From Nymphaea colorata (Eukaryota > Streptophyta > Magnoliopsida > Nymphaeales > Nymphaeaceae), in the NCBI RefSeq assembly GCF_008831285.2, contig NC_045149.1, positions 19,237,035 through 19,297,034 on the forward strand: a stretch of DNA of 60,000 nt, in the 5' to 3' direction. Below, piece after piece: positions 1 to 11,300 of this stretch. A model generated the notes under the pieces. It was not told the origin of the DNA, did not search any database, and saw nothing but the letters and a program-made list of their open reading frames with translations. Both the position numbers and the translations under genes were made by a program. Position 1 is the first letter of the stretch. Each line of letters begins with the position of its first letter.

Positions 1-2200
1 AACGTTGAGGTGTGACGACACAACGATTCAAGAGGAGCTATGCACATCAAAAGACAAAAGAGCAAACATTTCATTATATAGTAAATTCAATTCATACAAA
101 ATTCACTTTATATTTCTCAATAATACATATAACAAAAATGCCCCAAAACCACAATATTGATGCTTAACAAAAGCAATACATCAATAAAACTAAAACATAA
201 CGTGTCAACACTACAATAAACTCAAAATCTCCCAAGCAAGATGTGAGTTGAGCCATCTGATCAACCTGCTACATCGGGACCGCCAAAACCTGAAAAAGGA
301 AAACAACAGAAGGCGTAGTCTTCGCAGGATGACAACAAATCAGATAAGGGCTCAAATTTGAGATATAACGAACATGAAAATAAAACACTATCATGTCATG
401 ATAAGAGCATGCAATCACATGTCTTGTCATGGAAGCTCTCACATATACCATGACATGCACAGACCACTCAATGACCGCAATTAACACATTTAGTAATCAC
501 ACTCACTTCATGCATATTCACTTCATTCACATACATTTTATCTACAATTTTTTTTATTTACAATCATTTCATTTACATTAGCTTTAGTGAATTGACAGTT
601 CATGTGGGAGCAAACAGAGACACGTGCACACCACAGGCGACCTACAATCGGGAGGCAACCCTCATGGTGGCCTGAAATGATACAAATTGTTTGCGCTGTA
701 GCAATAGAACACTCATCCACAGATGTATGAATTCCAAGAAGAGTTGCTCAGTCTTCCCTAGGACACCCAGGTTAAGAAGGGGGGAGCCCAATGCTCCAAG
801 CACATCACACAATGATATCCTAGGGCCTTGCACCACCTGTACTCCGAGCAAGCGAGTCCAATGGCAAGGACGGGACATCTTTCAAACATATTGCCATAAC
901 TCACTGGCCTCACATCTATTATTTTTTCTTACCTATCATTATGATAGCACATTCACAAAACGATCGGCTAGCACATAAGGCTGGTTCACTTCACGAGTGC
1001 ACCCATACCTCCAACCGCCTCCACACGAGGTCTACATATATAGTTAATACTCTTTGCTAGCTGTCATAACTTTACGGGTACAACTACCTATTTAATTCAT
1101 TCAATTGCATCACGCCAACGGCAATGAATACAAAACAAATTGCAACATTCACATCAATTAAACATATCAATCACAACTCATAAAACTTAGACAAACCACA
1201 TAAAGTAGTCTCGATCCGTGGTTGGCTTGTAGTTGTCCTATGCAGTTATCATTCTATAATGTTTTCTAGTGCATGATTGGGGTCGAGGAGATACTCAACT
1301 CGATACCCGCCTAATCTTCCTTAAGAAGTTATAAGTGCTAGCATGCATATGCAATTGCGTAGTAATTTAAAAACATTCAAGTAATCTTATAATTATTCCA
1401 TCACACACATACACTCATATGGAGATAAGCACATTATAACACACATCAATCAACCAAACACAACATAGGATCTAATGATCCAGAAGAGGATGCACTTCCA
1501 ATTTGATCATAGGCAGGGATTCGCCTGCAATGCTATCGTACCTATCGCACGTCACCAAAATAGCCAAAACGCTTCAAGCTTCAAATCTTGTCATTCAAGG
1601 TCTACTCGACATGTCTAGTGTACTTGCAAACATGATCAACAATAAGTTCTCTACTCGTTTCGCTTTACAATCTATACAAGTATGAAATAGAATCATCGAG
1701 GCATAGGTCATCGCCTCAAGAGGGTGCCGACACGTAGTATCAGCCTATAAAGCCCTCTAATAGTTCTTTTTCCCAACAAGTGACTTAGTATGCATATCAA
1801 CAATAACATACGTCACGAGTTTGCTAAAACAACTCTACACATTCTCCACAACATCAAAATCTCTACCATGCTTCCTAATCGCTTTAATTATTAGCCTCGT
1901 CATACTAAAAAGATGATCTTATGCATAGATCATCATCCCTCCATAATAGTCCTAGACCTTTCCCAAAATAGCAAAGTTGCTAACGTGCATTTTAAATCAT
2001 CTAATGTTGAGTCTAACATGCTCAAATAATAATTATACATGCACTACCAAAAATATTAGATAGGCTCGATTATGTCTCATTACCCCACTCTTAAAATTCT
2101 AACTGTTATAGTTCTCTCGGCAGCCACCTCAAGTGCTCGACCGATCCCCAAGCGGCTAAAATTATACAATGTCGTTGCCACAAATGCCTTCAATTCGCTG
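1..2200. other. AT-rich stretch, no gene recognised
   Basis: I find no convincing coding exon on either strand. Open frames are short (under about 95 codons) with no recognisable motif. The DNA may be part of the long terminal repeat or flank of the gypsy element to its right, whose 3' LTR seems to start near 2987 on the minus strand, but no matching second LTR was found. Unassigned. Confidence 0.4.
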
Positions 2201-2239
2201 TTATGAGGGGAAAGATGTGTCCCCAAGCTGCAATTCCAA

Positions 2240-2920
2240 CCCAATAACCACAAAAAGAGTGAGAATGAGTAAAAGAGAGTTCAAGGGAGAGTCGGCATGA
2301 GAATAGGGCATGCGGCAGTGAGGGAGCTGGTTCTGCTGAGAAAGACACACACACAATTAGGGAGAGACAGCAATCGGGTGTGGGGAAGAAAGGATAGGTG
2401 AGAGAGGGAATGCAGAGATGCTGAAGGTTAGAAATGGTAAGAGTGAGAAGGGGCTGTGAGTGAGAGGAGACTGATGGTAGGGAGAGTGTGAGCAGAGAGA
2501 TGATGAGAGAAGAGGTTGCACATGAAGATTGTTAGCAGTAAAGAAAGAGAGAGTGTGGGCAGAGGGACGAGAGAGTTGCGAAGGAGGGAGACAGTGCAAG
2601 ATTAGAGGGAAAATGTGCAGAGAGGATGTGAGAGAAGCAAACGAGGGAGTGAGAGGGACCGATCAAAGAAAGCTCGGGACAGGGGGGATGGAAAGATAAT
2701 GGTGAGAGAGGGTTGAGGATAAGAAAGAAGAAACAAAGAGAGACCGATGATGCTCACATGTGCGCCACCGTCACTGCCCTGCACCTCAGTCGCCGTTGCA
2801 CTATCCTCTACATCTGGTTTTCATTGCGTTGTGCTTCACACCCTCGAGATGAGAGAGCGACAAAGGAGGAGACGAAGAGGAAGACAAGGAAGAAGAGTCC
2901 CCGCGTCAGGCTCTTAGCGC
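2240..2920. repeat. purine-rich (GA-rich) low-complexity tract
   Basis: The plus strand is dominated by GA, GAGAG and GGGAG runs for several hundred bases. On the minus strand this gives spurious serine/leucine/proline-rich open frames, which I do not regard as genes. It lies inside the presumed gypsy 3' LTR or its flank. Confidence 0.6.
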
Positions 2921-2986
2921 GAGCAGGGTTCGGGTCCGAGTCTGGACTTGATCCAGCTTGACCTGCTCAAAAACGTTTAACTTTAC

Positions 2987-3735
2987 ATCCTACCCTCTTT
3001 AAATAAAATTCTGTCCTTGAAATTTAGATCATACCTCAATGTGAGAACATGTGTGGATATTTCTTTCGCATATCAGCGTCGAGTTCCCATGTGCTCTCAT
3101 TCAACCAATAGTGCCGCCATTCCACTTTCACTAAGGGAATTCTCTTAGTGCGAAACACTTGCTCTCTTTGATCCACAATTCTAATAGTCTTTTCTTCCAT
3201 CGTCAAGTCATCTTGCACCTGGATACTTTGAAAGTCAATCACATGTGTAGGATCCGGTACATACTCTTCCAAGCTCATATGGTTTTGCTGCAACTCAAGA
3301 AACTCTTGCATCATTTTGTTTCTGGCATGCCCTGGAAAGTAAGTGTTGAAGAATGAATCTCTGAATTGCTTCCATGTGATCAACTGTTGGTCTACAAACT
3401 AAATCTCACAGGTCGATTGCCACCACCATTTGACATCAATTTTTAACACATACGAATTATAGTTTACTTTATGTCCTTCTGGCATCTTGAGAATCTCAAA
3501 GACACACTCTACCTCTTCAATCCATTCCTTTGTCGTGTATAGGCTGCCATTTCTAGTAAAGACTGGCGGCTGCATCAACATAAACTGCTTGAACGACACC
3601 GAAGTTGCCTTCTCCTTAGGTGGTACAGTGGTATCTCCTATAGGAGATGCATGACTCCTCTGATTACTGACCATCTAGAGACGTCAGCGTCTGCAAAGTC
3701 GGAACGTGTGCTTTCATGATCATTGGATCCTATGA
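2987..3735 (-). mobile_element. internally deleted Ty3/gypsy retrotransposon remnant
   Basis: Read on the minus strand: a gag N-terminal region, then directly the C-terminal end of pol, then a purine-rich tract (AAAGAGGGTAGGA) followed by a TG that would start the 3' LTR near 2987. The right side has no clear LTR or primer-binding site before the CPS duplication starts near 3878, so the 5' end is missing or rearranged. Family assignment rests on the gag and the chromodomain-like pol end described in the coding entry. Confidence 0.6.
3036..3674 (-). pseudogene. Ty3/gypsy gag fused to pol C-terminus (remnant)
   Basis: On the minus strand, an ATG at 3674 opens about 91 codons with gag features: an AEEW-like 'TKEWIEEVECVFEIL' segment and a 'WWWQS' region. 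A stop near 3399 breaks the frame. The next frame continues with 'ITWKQFRDSFFNTYFP' and an 'EFLELQQ...SLEEYV' segment, the usual second half of a retrotransposon gag domain. From about residue 43 of that second frame the text switches, with no stop, to the end of gypsy pol: 'RTKRIPLVKVEWRH' and 'STWELDADMRKKYPHMF', typical of the C-terminal chromodomain-like tail. Protease, reverse transcriptase, RNase H and the integrase core are absent. A non-functional internal-deletion derivative. Confidence 0.75.
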
Positions 3736-4280
3736 TTGTGTTTATAAGGTTGTACTATGAGCCCAGTCAATTTGGGTTTCACTTTGATCTCGTTGGATTG
3801 AACTCCAATGACGAGCTTCACTTGTATGTTAAATTAGTTGAGCTCGAGCTTAAATTAAAATTCAAGTTTGTAATAGGTAGTTAATTCAATTACATTCAAG
3901 TAAGCTCAAATTCAAGAATATGCATGTTAAATTTTTTTCAAGCTAACATAAGTTCACTAAAGAAGTGTAGCAGTCAACCCCTATGTGATGTTTTAATTAC
4001 GTTAGTTTGTTCTCAAATGATAAAGTAGTATTGATATTGAGCTTAGTTAGGTTTTAATTCACGAGCATATATCAGTGAAGCCCTATCTATGATACAATGT
4101 ATCAAGTCGAGTTCAAGCTCACTTGTAAAAGTTTCATCAAGCAAGAGCCAATCACATATAATATGTGAGTCGAATTGAGTCAAGCTCAAACTGACCTGAC
4201 TATAGCTCGATTCAGGTTGTAGACAGCCCTATATGACAGCGTAAAGACAAGCTTACTGCTTCGACCAGCAAAGAGGTATC

Positions 4281-4861
4281 TGTAAAGAGTCATCACCGAC
4301 TCTCTTCGAGGAGTCATAAAAACTAAAGATGCATTCAGCGTTTCTTTGTCAGTACTTAAAAAGATTAAACTAAAATAAAAATAATAATAATAGAATGTGA
4401 TGGATTCTTCTACCACCGACTTGTCCTCCCTATAAATAAGAGTGCTGGTCATTTTGTAAAGCATCAAAATCAAATCTATTAAATTGAGTGATGCTGTGTG
4501 CTCACTTTGTGAGCTGTTTTCAAGTGTGTGCTCAAGTGCAAGGGCGTTAGGTGTTTGAGTATTAGCTCACTATGTGAGTTAGTTAAGGCGAGTTCTTGTA
4601 CTTTTTTTTTTTGTAAGTTTCATTCTAACAAGTAATAAAAGTGTATTATTTAAAGTCTCCTTGGTGCACACTTTACATCATTACTTAGTGAAGTTCACTT
4701 TGTGAACTTTGTTGGCTTGGTTAATGAGCTTTTACTAAGTCAACTTTGTCAAGTTTATTATTGAGAATTATTTTAGACGTCGAGACTTTACTAGTTTTTC
4801 TCTGCATTAATTATTCGAGTTTGAACCTAAGTTATATATAGGGCCCACATTTTTTTCTACA
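4281..4861 (+). repeat. copia 5' LTR
   Basis: Starts TG and ends CA (CTACA at 4857-4861). From about 4394 it matches 7776-8330. A TATA-type promoter box (TATAAATA) lies at 4431-4438, at the same relative place as in the 3' LTR. About 581 bases. Confidence 0.82.
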
Positions 4862-4863
4862 AT

Positions 4864-4876
4864 TGGTATTAGAGCG
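4864..4876 (+). other. copia primer-binding site (tRNA-iMet type)
   Basis: TGGTATTAGAGC lies just inside the 5' LTR. It differs by one base from the canonical plant copia primer site TGGTATCAGAGC, complementary to the 3' part of initiator tRNA-Met. Confidence 0.85.
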
Positions 4877-4929
4877 AGGTTCAGTCTACGGGCCGATTAA
4901 TTAGTAAGATTATTTTGATTAAGTATATT

Positions 4930-5735
4930 ATGAAATTATGGTGGCATTAGGAGTTGCATTAAATAATATTAAAAATCTTAACAATAGCCATTATAGCTAT
5001 TGAAAATCTTGCATATATTTTAGGACATGAATTATGAGATATAGTATTGGAATCAAATACAAATATTACTGTCGACGAGGAAGCTAAGAAGAAATTGATA
5101 ATCAAAGCATAGAAAGCTCTATTTATAATTAAGGTATAATTGAGAATAATTTATTAGAGCATATATGTGATGCTAAAACTCTTACAGAAGTATGAGATGC
5201 TTTTGTAGCACTATTTTCTCAAGCTAATGACGCCCGCTTACAACTGTTAGAAAATGAATTAGCTACATTAACTCAGGAAAACATGTTGATAGTAGAGTAT
5301 TTTATAAAGGTTAAAAACATATGTAGAGAGACTTCTCAAATTGACCCTGAGCCTAAGATTAATTATGCCCGTATGCAGTGATTCTTGTTCGTGAACTTCG
5401 TCCAAAATTTAGCAGTTTTATAATTGGTATTTAAGGTTGGGCAGTTCAACCAACTTCGTTGGAGTTAGAGATTTTTTTGATCAATCAAGAAACATTGGCG
5501 AAACAAATGGTTGGACTTTCACTCAAAGTAAATAATGATGAACATTGTTTAGTAAGGTCCAGAGATCATGTTGGCCAGCTAAGCCAGTCATTAGGTCTCC
5601 AAGTATGAACACTGACGAAAAGAATGAGAAAAATATATAAAAAAAAAGATGAGAAACTACACAACAGTGGAGACCAAAGAAGAAGTGCTTTAAATGTGTA
5701 AAATTGGGTCATTTTGCTCGTGACTGCAGAATCAA
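4930..5735 (+). pseudogene. copia gag remnant with CCHC zinc knuckle
   Basis: Several frames broken by stops and frameshifts read as copia gag. Pieces include 'SQIDPEPKINYARM', then 'RELRPKFSSFIIGI' and 'LELEIFLINQETLAKQM'. At 5683-5730 the sequence reads KCFKCVKLGHFARDCR, a CX2CX4HX4C nucleic-acid-binding knuckle. It follows the primer-binding site and precedes the protease, the normal order. Multiple lesions make it non-functional. Confidence 0.8.
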
Positions 5736-5805
5736 AATAGATTAAAGAAATGCAGTCACGACAAGTAAGCATCATGGGGGAGCTAAGGAGACTGTACAAA
5801 AAAGT

Positions 5806-6084
5806 TTGTTTCTATACTCAATGGAGGTTAAAGAGGATATTAAACAAAAAAAATATAATTTAGCTCATATAAAACCCGTAAAAGAAAAAGAAGAGAAAAA
5901 CGATTATCAAACTGATTGGATAACTGATTCTGGATGCTCAAATCATATGATCGGTGATGAGAGCAAATTCATAGGCATGAAAGAATATGACAGAAATCGA
6001 GTTGTTGTTACTTCTAACAACGCGAAGCTTCTAGTAGCACATATTGGAGAAGCAGAGGTTGTAGTTAACCTTGGTAAAGACTAG
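5806..6084 (+). pseudogene. copia aspartic protease remnant
   Basis: A 92-codon open frame has the retroviral-type aspartic protease active-site motif D-S-G in 'WITDSGCSNHMIGD' (about residues 39-52), followed by a typical 'ESKFIGMKEYDRNRVVVTSNNAKLLV' stretch in which the family has its fireman's-grip region. The frame closes at a TAG at 6082 within what should continue as protease. In intact elements this enzyme cuts the gag-pol polyprotein. Confidence 0.8.
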
Positions 6085-6109
6085 ATTTTTAGAAACATTT
6101 ATTATGTTT

Positions 6110-7000
6110 TAGGAATGACTACAACTTACAGCATTAGGTCACTATGTATTGTGCACCCAAATGAAGTGAAAGTTTATAGAAATGTAGACGTTCAAGGAAC
6201 TCCCATATTTGAAGAAAGAAAAGTTGAGTCAATATTTGTCTTGTTAACAAAAACAACATATATTGACAAAACAAGAAAGCATAACACTAAACATCTGGCA
6301 TGAGAGACTCGCTCATGTTGGGTGTAACAAACTCTAGGAGACATCTAATAAAGGGCAGATGATTGGTCTTCCAAAGCTTGAGGTACGAACATACAAAGTA
6401 TGCCCAGGATGTCAATATGGAAAGGTGCACAGGAGGTCATTCAAAGAATTGAAATATCAAGCTAAAGCATCATTCGAGATTGTGCATTCAAATGTATTCG
6501 AAAAAATACCAGAACCATTAGTTGGAGGTAAATGATATTTTATCACATTTATTAATGATTTTTCTAGATATACTTGAGTCTATTTCATGAAAGAAAAGTC
6601 TGAAGTACTTGAAAAGTTTAAGAAGTTTCATTAGATGGTGAGAAAAGAACTTGGGTATAGAATTCGTTGTCTATGCACTGATAATGGTGATGAGTATACA
6701 TCTGACATGTTTATGGCATAAACGAGGGATCATTGTATTCAAAGGCAATTTACATGTGTCTATACACCCCAGCAAATAGAGTGGCTGAACAAAAGAATCG
6801 TTACATAGTAGAAACATGCCAAAACATGATGCATGCAAAGAACATCTCACTAAGATCTTGGGTCAAACGTGTCAGCACCACAATACACATAATTAATCGA
6901 ATACCATTGATTGCCGAAATTCAAGTTTAGGGCAACATATGAAGTGCTCCATAAAAAGAAGCCATCAATGAGTTATTTTGGATTATTTGGTTGTGTATGC
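6110..7000 (+). pseudogene. copia pre-integrase and integrase core remnant
   Basis: Across several broken frames, 6280-6330 reads as the pre-integrase 'WHERLAHVG' motif, and about 6390-6430 as the 'CPGCQYGK' zinc-binding region. 6470-6960 reads as the integrase catalytic core, including 'TDNGDEYTS' around the second catalytic aspartate and, at 6760-6930, 'GVAEQKNRYIVETCQNMM' around the catalytic glutamate. Stops at the ends of the pieces show decay. In a live element it would insert the cDNA into the genome. Confidence 0.8.
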
Positions 7001-7479
7001 TATGTTTTTTTATATCAGCAACACATGACTAAGTTTGACAAGAAGGCGAGGTGTGTTTTTGTTGGATATGATCTATATCGGAAGGGATGAAGATGTGCTA
7101 ATCCTAACATGTGACAAGGTCATGTTTCTCGCAATGTCATATTCGATAAAGCATCATCCTGGTGGTCAAAAGAAAAGAAGACGCTTCCAAACTCTCCAAT
7201 TTTTTAGAGAGATGTTTGAAACAAAATACAATTTGAGATGAATCAATGAGAGTCTGATCCAGAAAACACAAAAGCAAAACTATCAAATAAACAAGTTCAA
7301 ATGCTTGAACATGATTAAGACAAGAAGAACGAGCAAATTCACGGAGAACATGAGCTAGTTCTGTTTTATAGTGAAGTATAGAAGAAGAAAGACCATCACA
7401 AGAACCAGAAGGAGCACCTATAACACTAAGAAGATTAACAAGAGTGCCAAAACCAAATTTAGGTATGCAAATGCAGATT

Positions 7480-7771
7480 GGGCCATCATGGAGAGTTTGA
7501 GCCAACTTCTTTTAAATAAGGAAAAGATGTTGAAAAATGGTAAGCTACAATGAAAGATGAAATGAAGGCATTGGAGCATAAGAGACTTGGGAGCTTGTAC
7601 CAAAGCCTGCGATAGTAAAGCCCATTAATTGTCAGTAGGTTTATAAAATAAAAAAAAGGCAGATGACACAGTCGATAAATATAAACTTCGATTAGTTGCG
7701 AGAGGACTTTCACAACAGTATAGCATTGACTTTGAAAAAACTTTTAGTCATGTTACGAAGATCACTGAATA
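7480..7771 (+). pseudogene. copia reverse transcriptase, N-terminal scrap
   Basis: After frameshifts, 7545-7771 reads as the start of the copia reverse transcriptase: 'MKALEHKRLGSLY', then 'DKYKLRLVARGLSQQ' and 'FEKTFSHVTKI', the usual 'YKARLVAKGF-Q-GIDYEETFSPV' block. It stops where 3' LTR sequence begins. The catalytic YVDD region and RNase H are missing, so a deletion joined early reverse transcriptase to the inside of the LTR. Confidence 0.8.
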
Positions 7772-8330
7772 ATACAATGTGGTGGATTCTTTCCTATCAA
7801 TAAAATGTGGAGGATTCTTTCCTATCAATAAAATGTGGAGGATTCTTCCACCCCCGATAGTCCTCCCTATAAATAGGAGTGCTGGCCATTTTGTAAAGCA
7901 TCAAAATCAAATCTAGTAAATTGAGATGTTGTGTGCTCACTTCGTGAGCTGTTTTCAAGTGTGTCCTCAAGTGTAAGGCACTTCGTGAGCTGTTTTCAAG
8001 TGTGTCCTCAAGTGTAAGGGCATTAGGTATTTGGGTATTAGCTCACTATGTGAGTAAGTTAATGTGAGTTTTTATGCCTCTTTTTTTGAAAGATTCATTT
8101 TAACAAGTAATAGAAGTGTATTATTTAAAGACTCCTTGGTGCATACTTTACATCATTACTTAGTTAAGTTCACTTTGTGAACTTTGTTGGCTTGGTTAAT
8201 AACTTTTTACTAAGTCAACTTTGTGAAGTTTATTATTGAGAATTATTTTGAACTTTCTGCTGGTTTTTCTTTGCATTAATCATTCAAGTTTGAATCTAAG
8301 TTATACATAGGGCCCAAATGTTCGCCTAAA
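7772..8330 (+). repeat. copia 3' LTR, 5'-truncated, with internal tandem duplications
   Basis: Matches 5' LTR positions from about 4394 onward. The first ~110 LTR bases are missing. It carries extra copies of a ~28-base unit (TGTGGAGGATTCTTTCC..., 7791-7845) and of a ~43-base unit (CTTCGTGAGCTG..., about 7938-8020) that occur once in the 5' LTR. A TATAAATA box at 7868-7875 points rightward to the CPS exons at 9423 and beyond. Confidence 0.82.
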
Positions 8331-11300
8331 GTATGCTGCTATCAACCCGTTCGAATAAGAGGAGAAGGAAATTGACGACAGTGATGGATGCTAAAAACTG
8401 CTTACCTTCACGTGAACATTGACATGTTAAATCAAGCGAGTGGAGCACAATAGGCCACGTGAATGGCGTGACGTATTGAATCGTCGGCACAAACATTCAC
8501 CTTATATGTCCAGGTGTGAAAATTTTTGAAATATTCTTAAACCTAAAAGCTGAAACAAAAAATAAAGGCAAATAAAAAAAGAACTTTTAGAAAGCCAAAA
8601 TCCCCTTCAGATCCGCTGCGAACTTCTAAAGTGGGGTCTCCCTAAAGTGAAATTTTGGTCACATCACTTTTGTAGGCGCATGTGGACAGAGGCCCACTTT
8701 ATTTTTCAAACCTTTTCATGGGGGGTTAAAATGAATTTTTTAAAAATTAACAGGTAAAATTCATTTTACAAAATTGCAAAAGGGCCATGGACCTTGACCC
8801 GGGATCCTCCCTTGAATGATGTACTGCACCGATCAGGAGCCAAAAAAAAAAAGAAAAATGTTATGTAAATTTGAATTGGTAATCAGATATAGTTATCCGT
8901 TGACATCTATGTGGACCCCTTATCACAAGACCCTAAGATTGGAAAATGTACAAAAGTTTGATGTGTTATCGAGTGATGATATATGAGACCTGTATCATGG
9001 GACCTTAACATTGAAAAATGTGCAAAAGTTTGTTTTGTCATTGAGCGTTGCTATGATGATGGGGGGCATTGTTAATTTTCATTTTAAATTTACAATTATT
9101 CATGTTATAAAAAAGGTATTGATGAGCAAGTTAAAGTACCGAAAGATTATATAGTTCAAGGAAACAATAGGTTGCGTAAAAGTAGTTTCAACTTTCTTTG
9201 AATAGGAGAATAAAGCACTTATCTTGATCTAAAAACAAAAATACTTTGATTGTGTTAATAGCGAATGGATTCGATCAGCAAAGGTCAACCCATTCATATT
9301 TTTAAAGAGGAATACAATGAACAAGAGCTGTTCCTGGCTTGACTCATACAGTTCTGCCAACATAAACTACATATTTTAAATACACACGCAATATTCATAA
9401 CAATCTGAGCACTCTTCTGCAGCTACGTTGAGGAGCACGAGAACAACCCTGACCTTGTCCGTAACGAGACGCTTGGGCAGTTCATCAAATCCCGGGGCTA
9501 CTCCAATGCATTTCGGGACCATTACCTGGTGAGTCATTCCCTCCATTTCTGAATCACTTCAACCAGCACAGGCAGCATCAATTTAATGAAGAAGATGTGT
9601 TCGACCTGCAGATACCAATGTGTGCGTCAATTTGGTCGTGCTCTCCCGAAGCAATGCTCAGTTGTTCTGCTTACTGCGTGCTCTCGTTCTGCCGGAACCA
9701 TCACCTCCTTCAGGTGCCTCTAACCCCTCACCGATGCCTTTCTCAGTAAATCATGGTTCTCTCTAAAATTTGGTCGCAACAGAATGAAACCGACAAGATT
9801 TGCGGTAAGGTCGTAAGTGAGTTGGATTATGTTAGCCGTCGAAGCATGTTTAGTGTTAAAAAAAATCTCGAACCCCTTAGCAACCATTGTCGTCTACTTT
9901 TAAGCGGACAACCTCGTATTCTTGGCGGGCCATGCAACCGCCCACACCAAGTCCGTTTAAAGGGGACCTGACATCTCCCGTCCCGCCAAAATTGGTATCC
10001 TGAACGGCACTCATTCTATCCCTCTGAGTTTAATTTGGTGAGGGAAAGGAACCAGTTTAATTTGGTGAGAGGAACCCGTCTTCTCTTTCCTCTGAGGGAT
10101 ACCCGTTGTCAGTCTGGCGCCTCCCTCTTCAGCCCTTGCGAGTTTCAAGTGATCGATCCTCTCCATGCAATCAAGAAAAGGGTAAGGAGCCGTTTTCCTT
10201 CTCTTCTCCGACACTCTCTAATCCCACTTTTCCTCTAACCGGCGTCCAGTGAAGCGCGGTTTGCGTGAGAGGGGCGGAAATTTGTTGGTGCGAGACCTTA
10301 GTAAAGGATGGCATTCAATCTTCAGACTCCTGACGGGGAAGATAGGATTCGAACTATCGTTGTTGAACGGGAAAGGGAAGGGGGAGTGGATGTGTGTTCT
10401 TTTCATCTGGGCAGGATCATGATGATTGTCAGATTGTGCATTGGTTCTGGAAAGAACTAACCAGTGTCTGCTGGCGTCAAGAGAAAGAGGGAGGCCTCTG
10501 CTTGACGATGGCAAAAGAAAATGAAGGATTGTCAAAATCTGTTCGCCGTCAGAACACACGCATTTTTCCTGTGAGAAACGGTCTGGGTTGTCGAAGCATT
10601 CGGTTTTCAGAATCGTCGGTCGGTGAGAGTGATCGTCTTCGCCTCGTTTGATGATAAATATTCTCTTCTTTGAAGAGCTTTAACCTCATTGAATGATGGC
10701 CATCAAGATTCAGCTAGAAATTGTTGCTCACCTCTTCATGCTCCTGCATAGTTTTCCTTTTTGTTGGCTTTATTTAGACGATGTATCTCAAAGAAGGTCT
10801 ACCTATCATGTTCCAGGTCTTTGGGCGGCCACAGTGGCTCACCGTGAAGGATCGCACGCATTCGTATGTTAATAAGGTTTGCAAGTTTTCAGATGTACCA
10901 TAAACCAGGAAACTGATGGTTCATCTCGCGAACATTAACCGTATCACGTTTGGTCCTTTGAACAATAACAGATAAGAGCGGAATTGGAGAAACGGGGTTG
11001 TGAGATAAGAACGGGCTGTGCTGTGAAATCTGTTTCGACAAGTTCTGGAGGTAACAAGTTTTCTTGTTGAAGGGCTCCGTAGCTATGTGAAGGTGCAAAT
11101 TAATCTCTGTCAGATGATAATGTTCGACGCTAGTTTCACTAGCCTTGAACTTTTTTGAATCTTGACATTACATTGACGATGCTCTTCCCCTCTCTAAAAC
11201 GTAAAATATAAAAAACTAAGAATAAAATAAGCAGAAAATATAAGTGCGCCCATATATGAGAGGACTGAATCTACTTTGACTTGTCTTCATTTTCATAAAC

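Larger units (their letters stand above)
4281..8330 (+). mobile_element. Ty1/copia retrotransposon, truncated, inside copy 1 intron
   Basis: A plus-strand copia element: 5' LTR (4281-4861), primer-binding site, remnants of gag, protease, integrase and only the start of reverse transcriptase, then a 5'-truncated 3' LTR (about 7772-8330). Short duplications flank it: GTATC at 4276-4280 and GTATG at 8331-8335. The unoccupied site is visible in copy 2 near 34507 (GTATG), which proves insertion into copy 1. Most of reverse transcriptase, RNase H, the polypurine tract and the first ~105 bases of the 3' LTR are gone, so the element cannot be autonomous. Confidence 0.88.

Noticed and set aside
2357-2784. 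Serine/leucine-rich minus-strand open frames
   Set aside because: Products of the GA-rich low-complexity tract, with no splice or domain support.
10340-10365. GGATTCGAAC, which looks like a tRNA T-loop read on the minus strand (also in copy 2 near 36440)
   Set aside because: The stem around it does not pair as a T-arm, and no D-arm or anticodon arm is present at the right distance.
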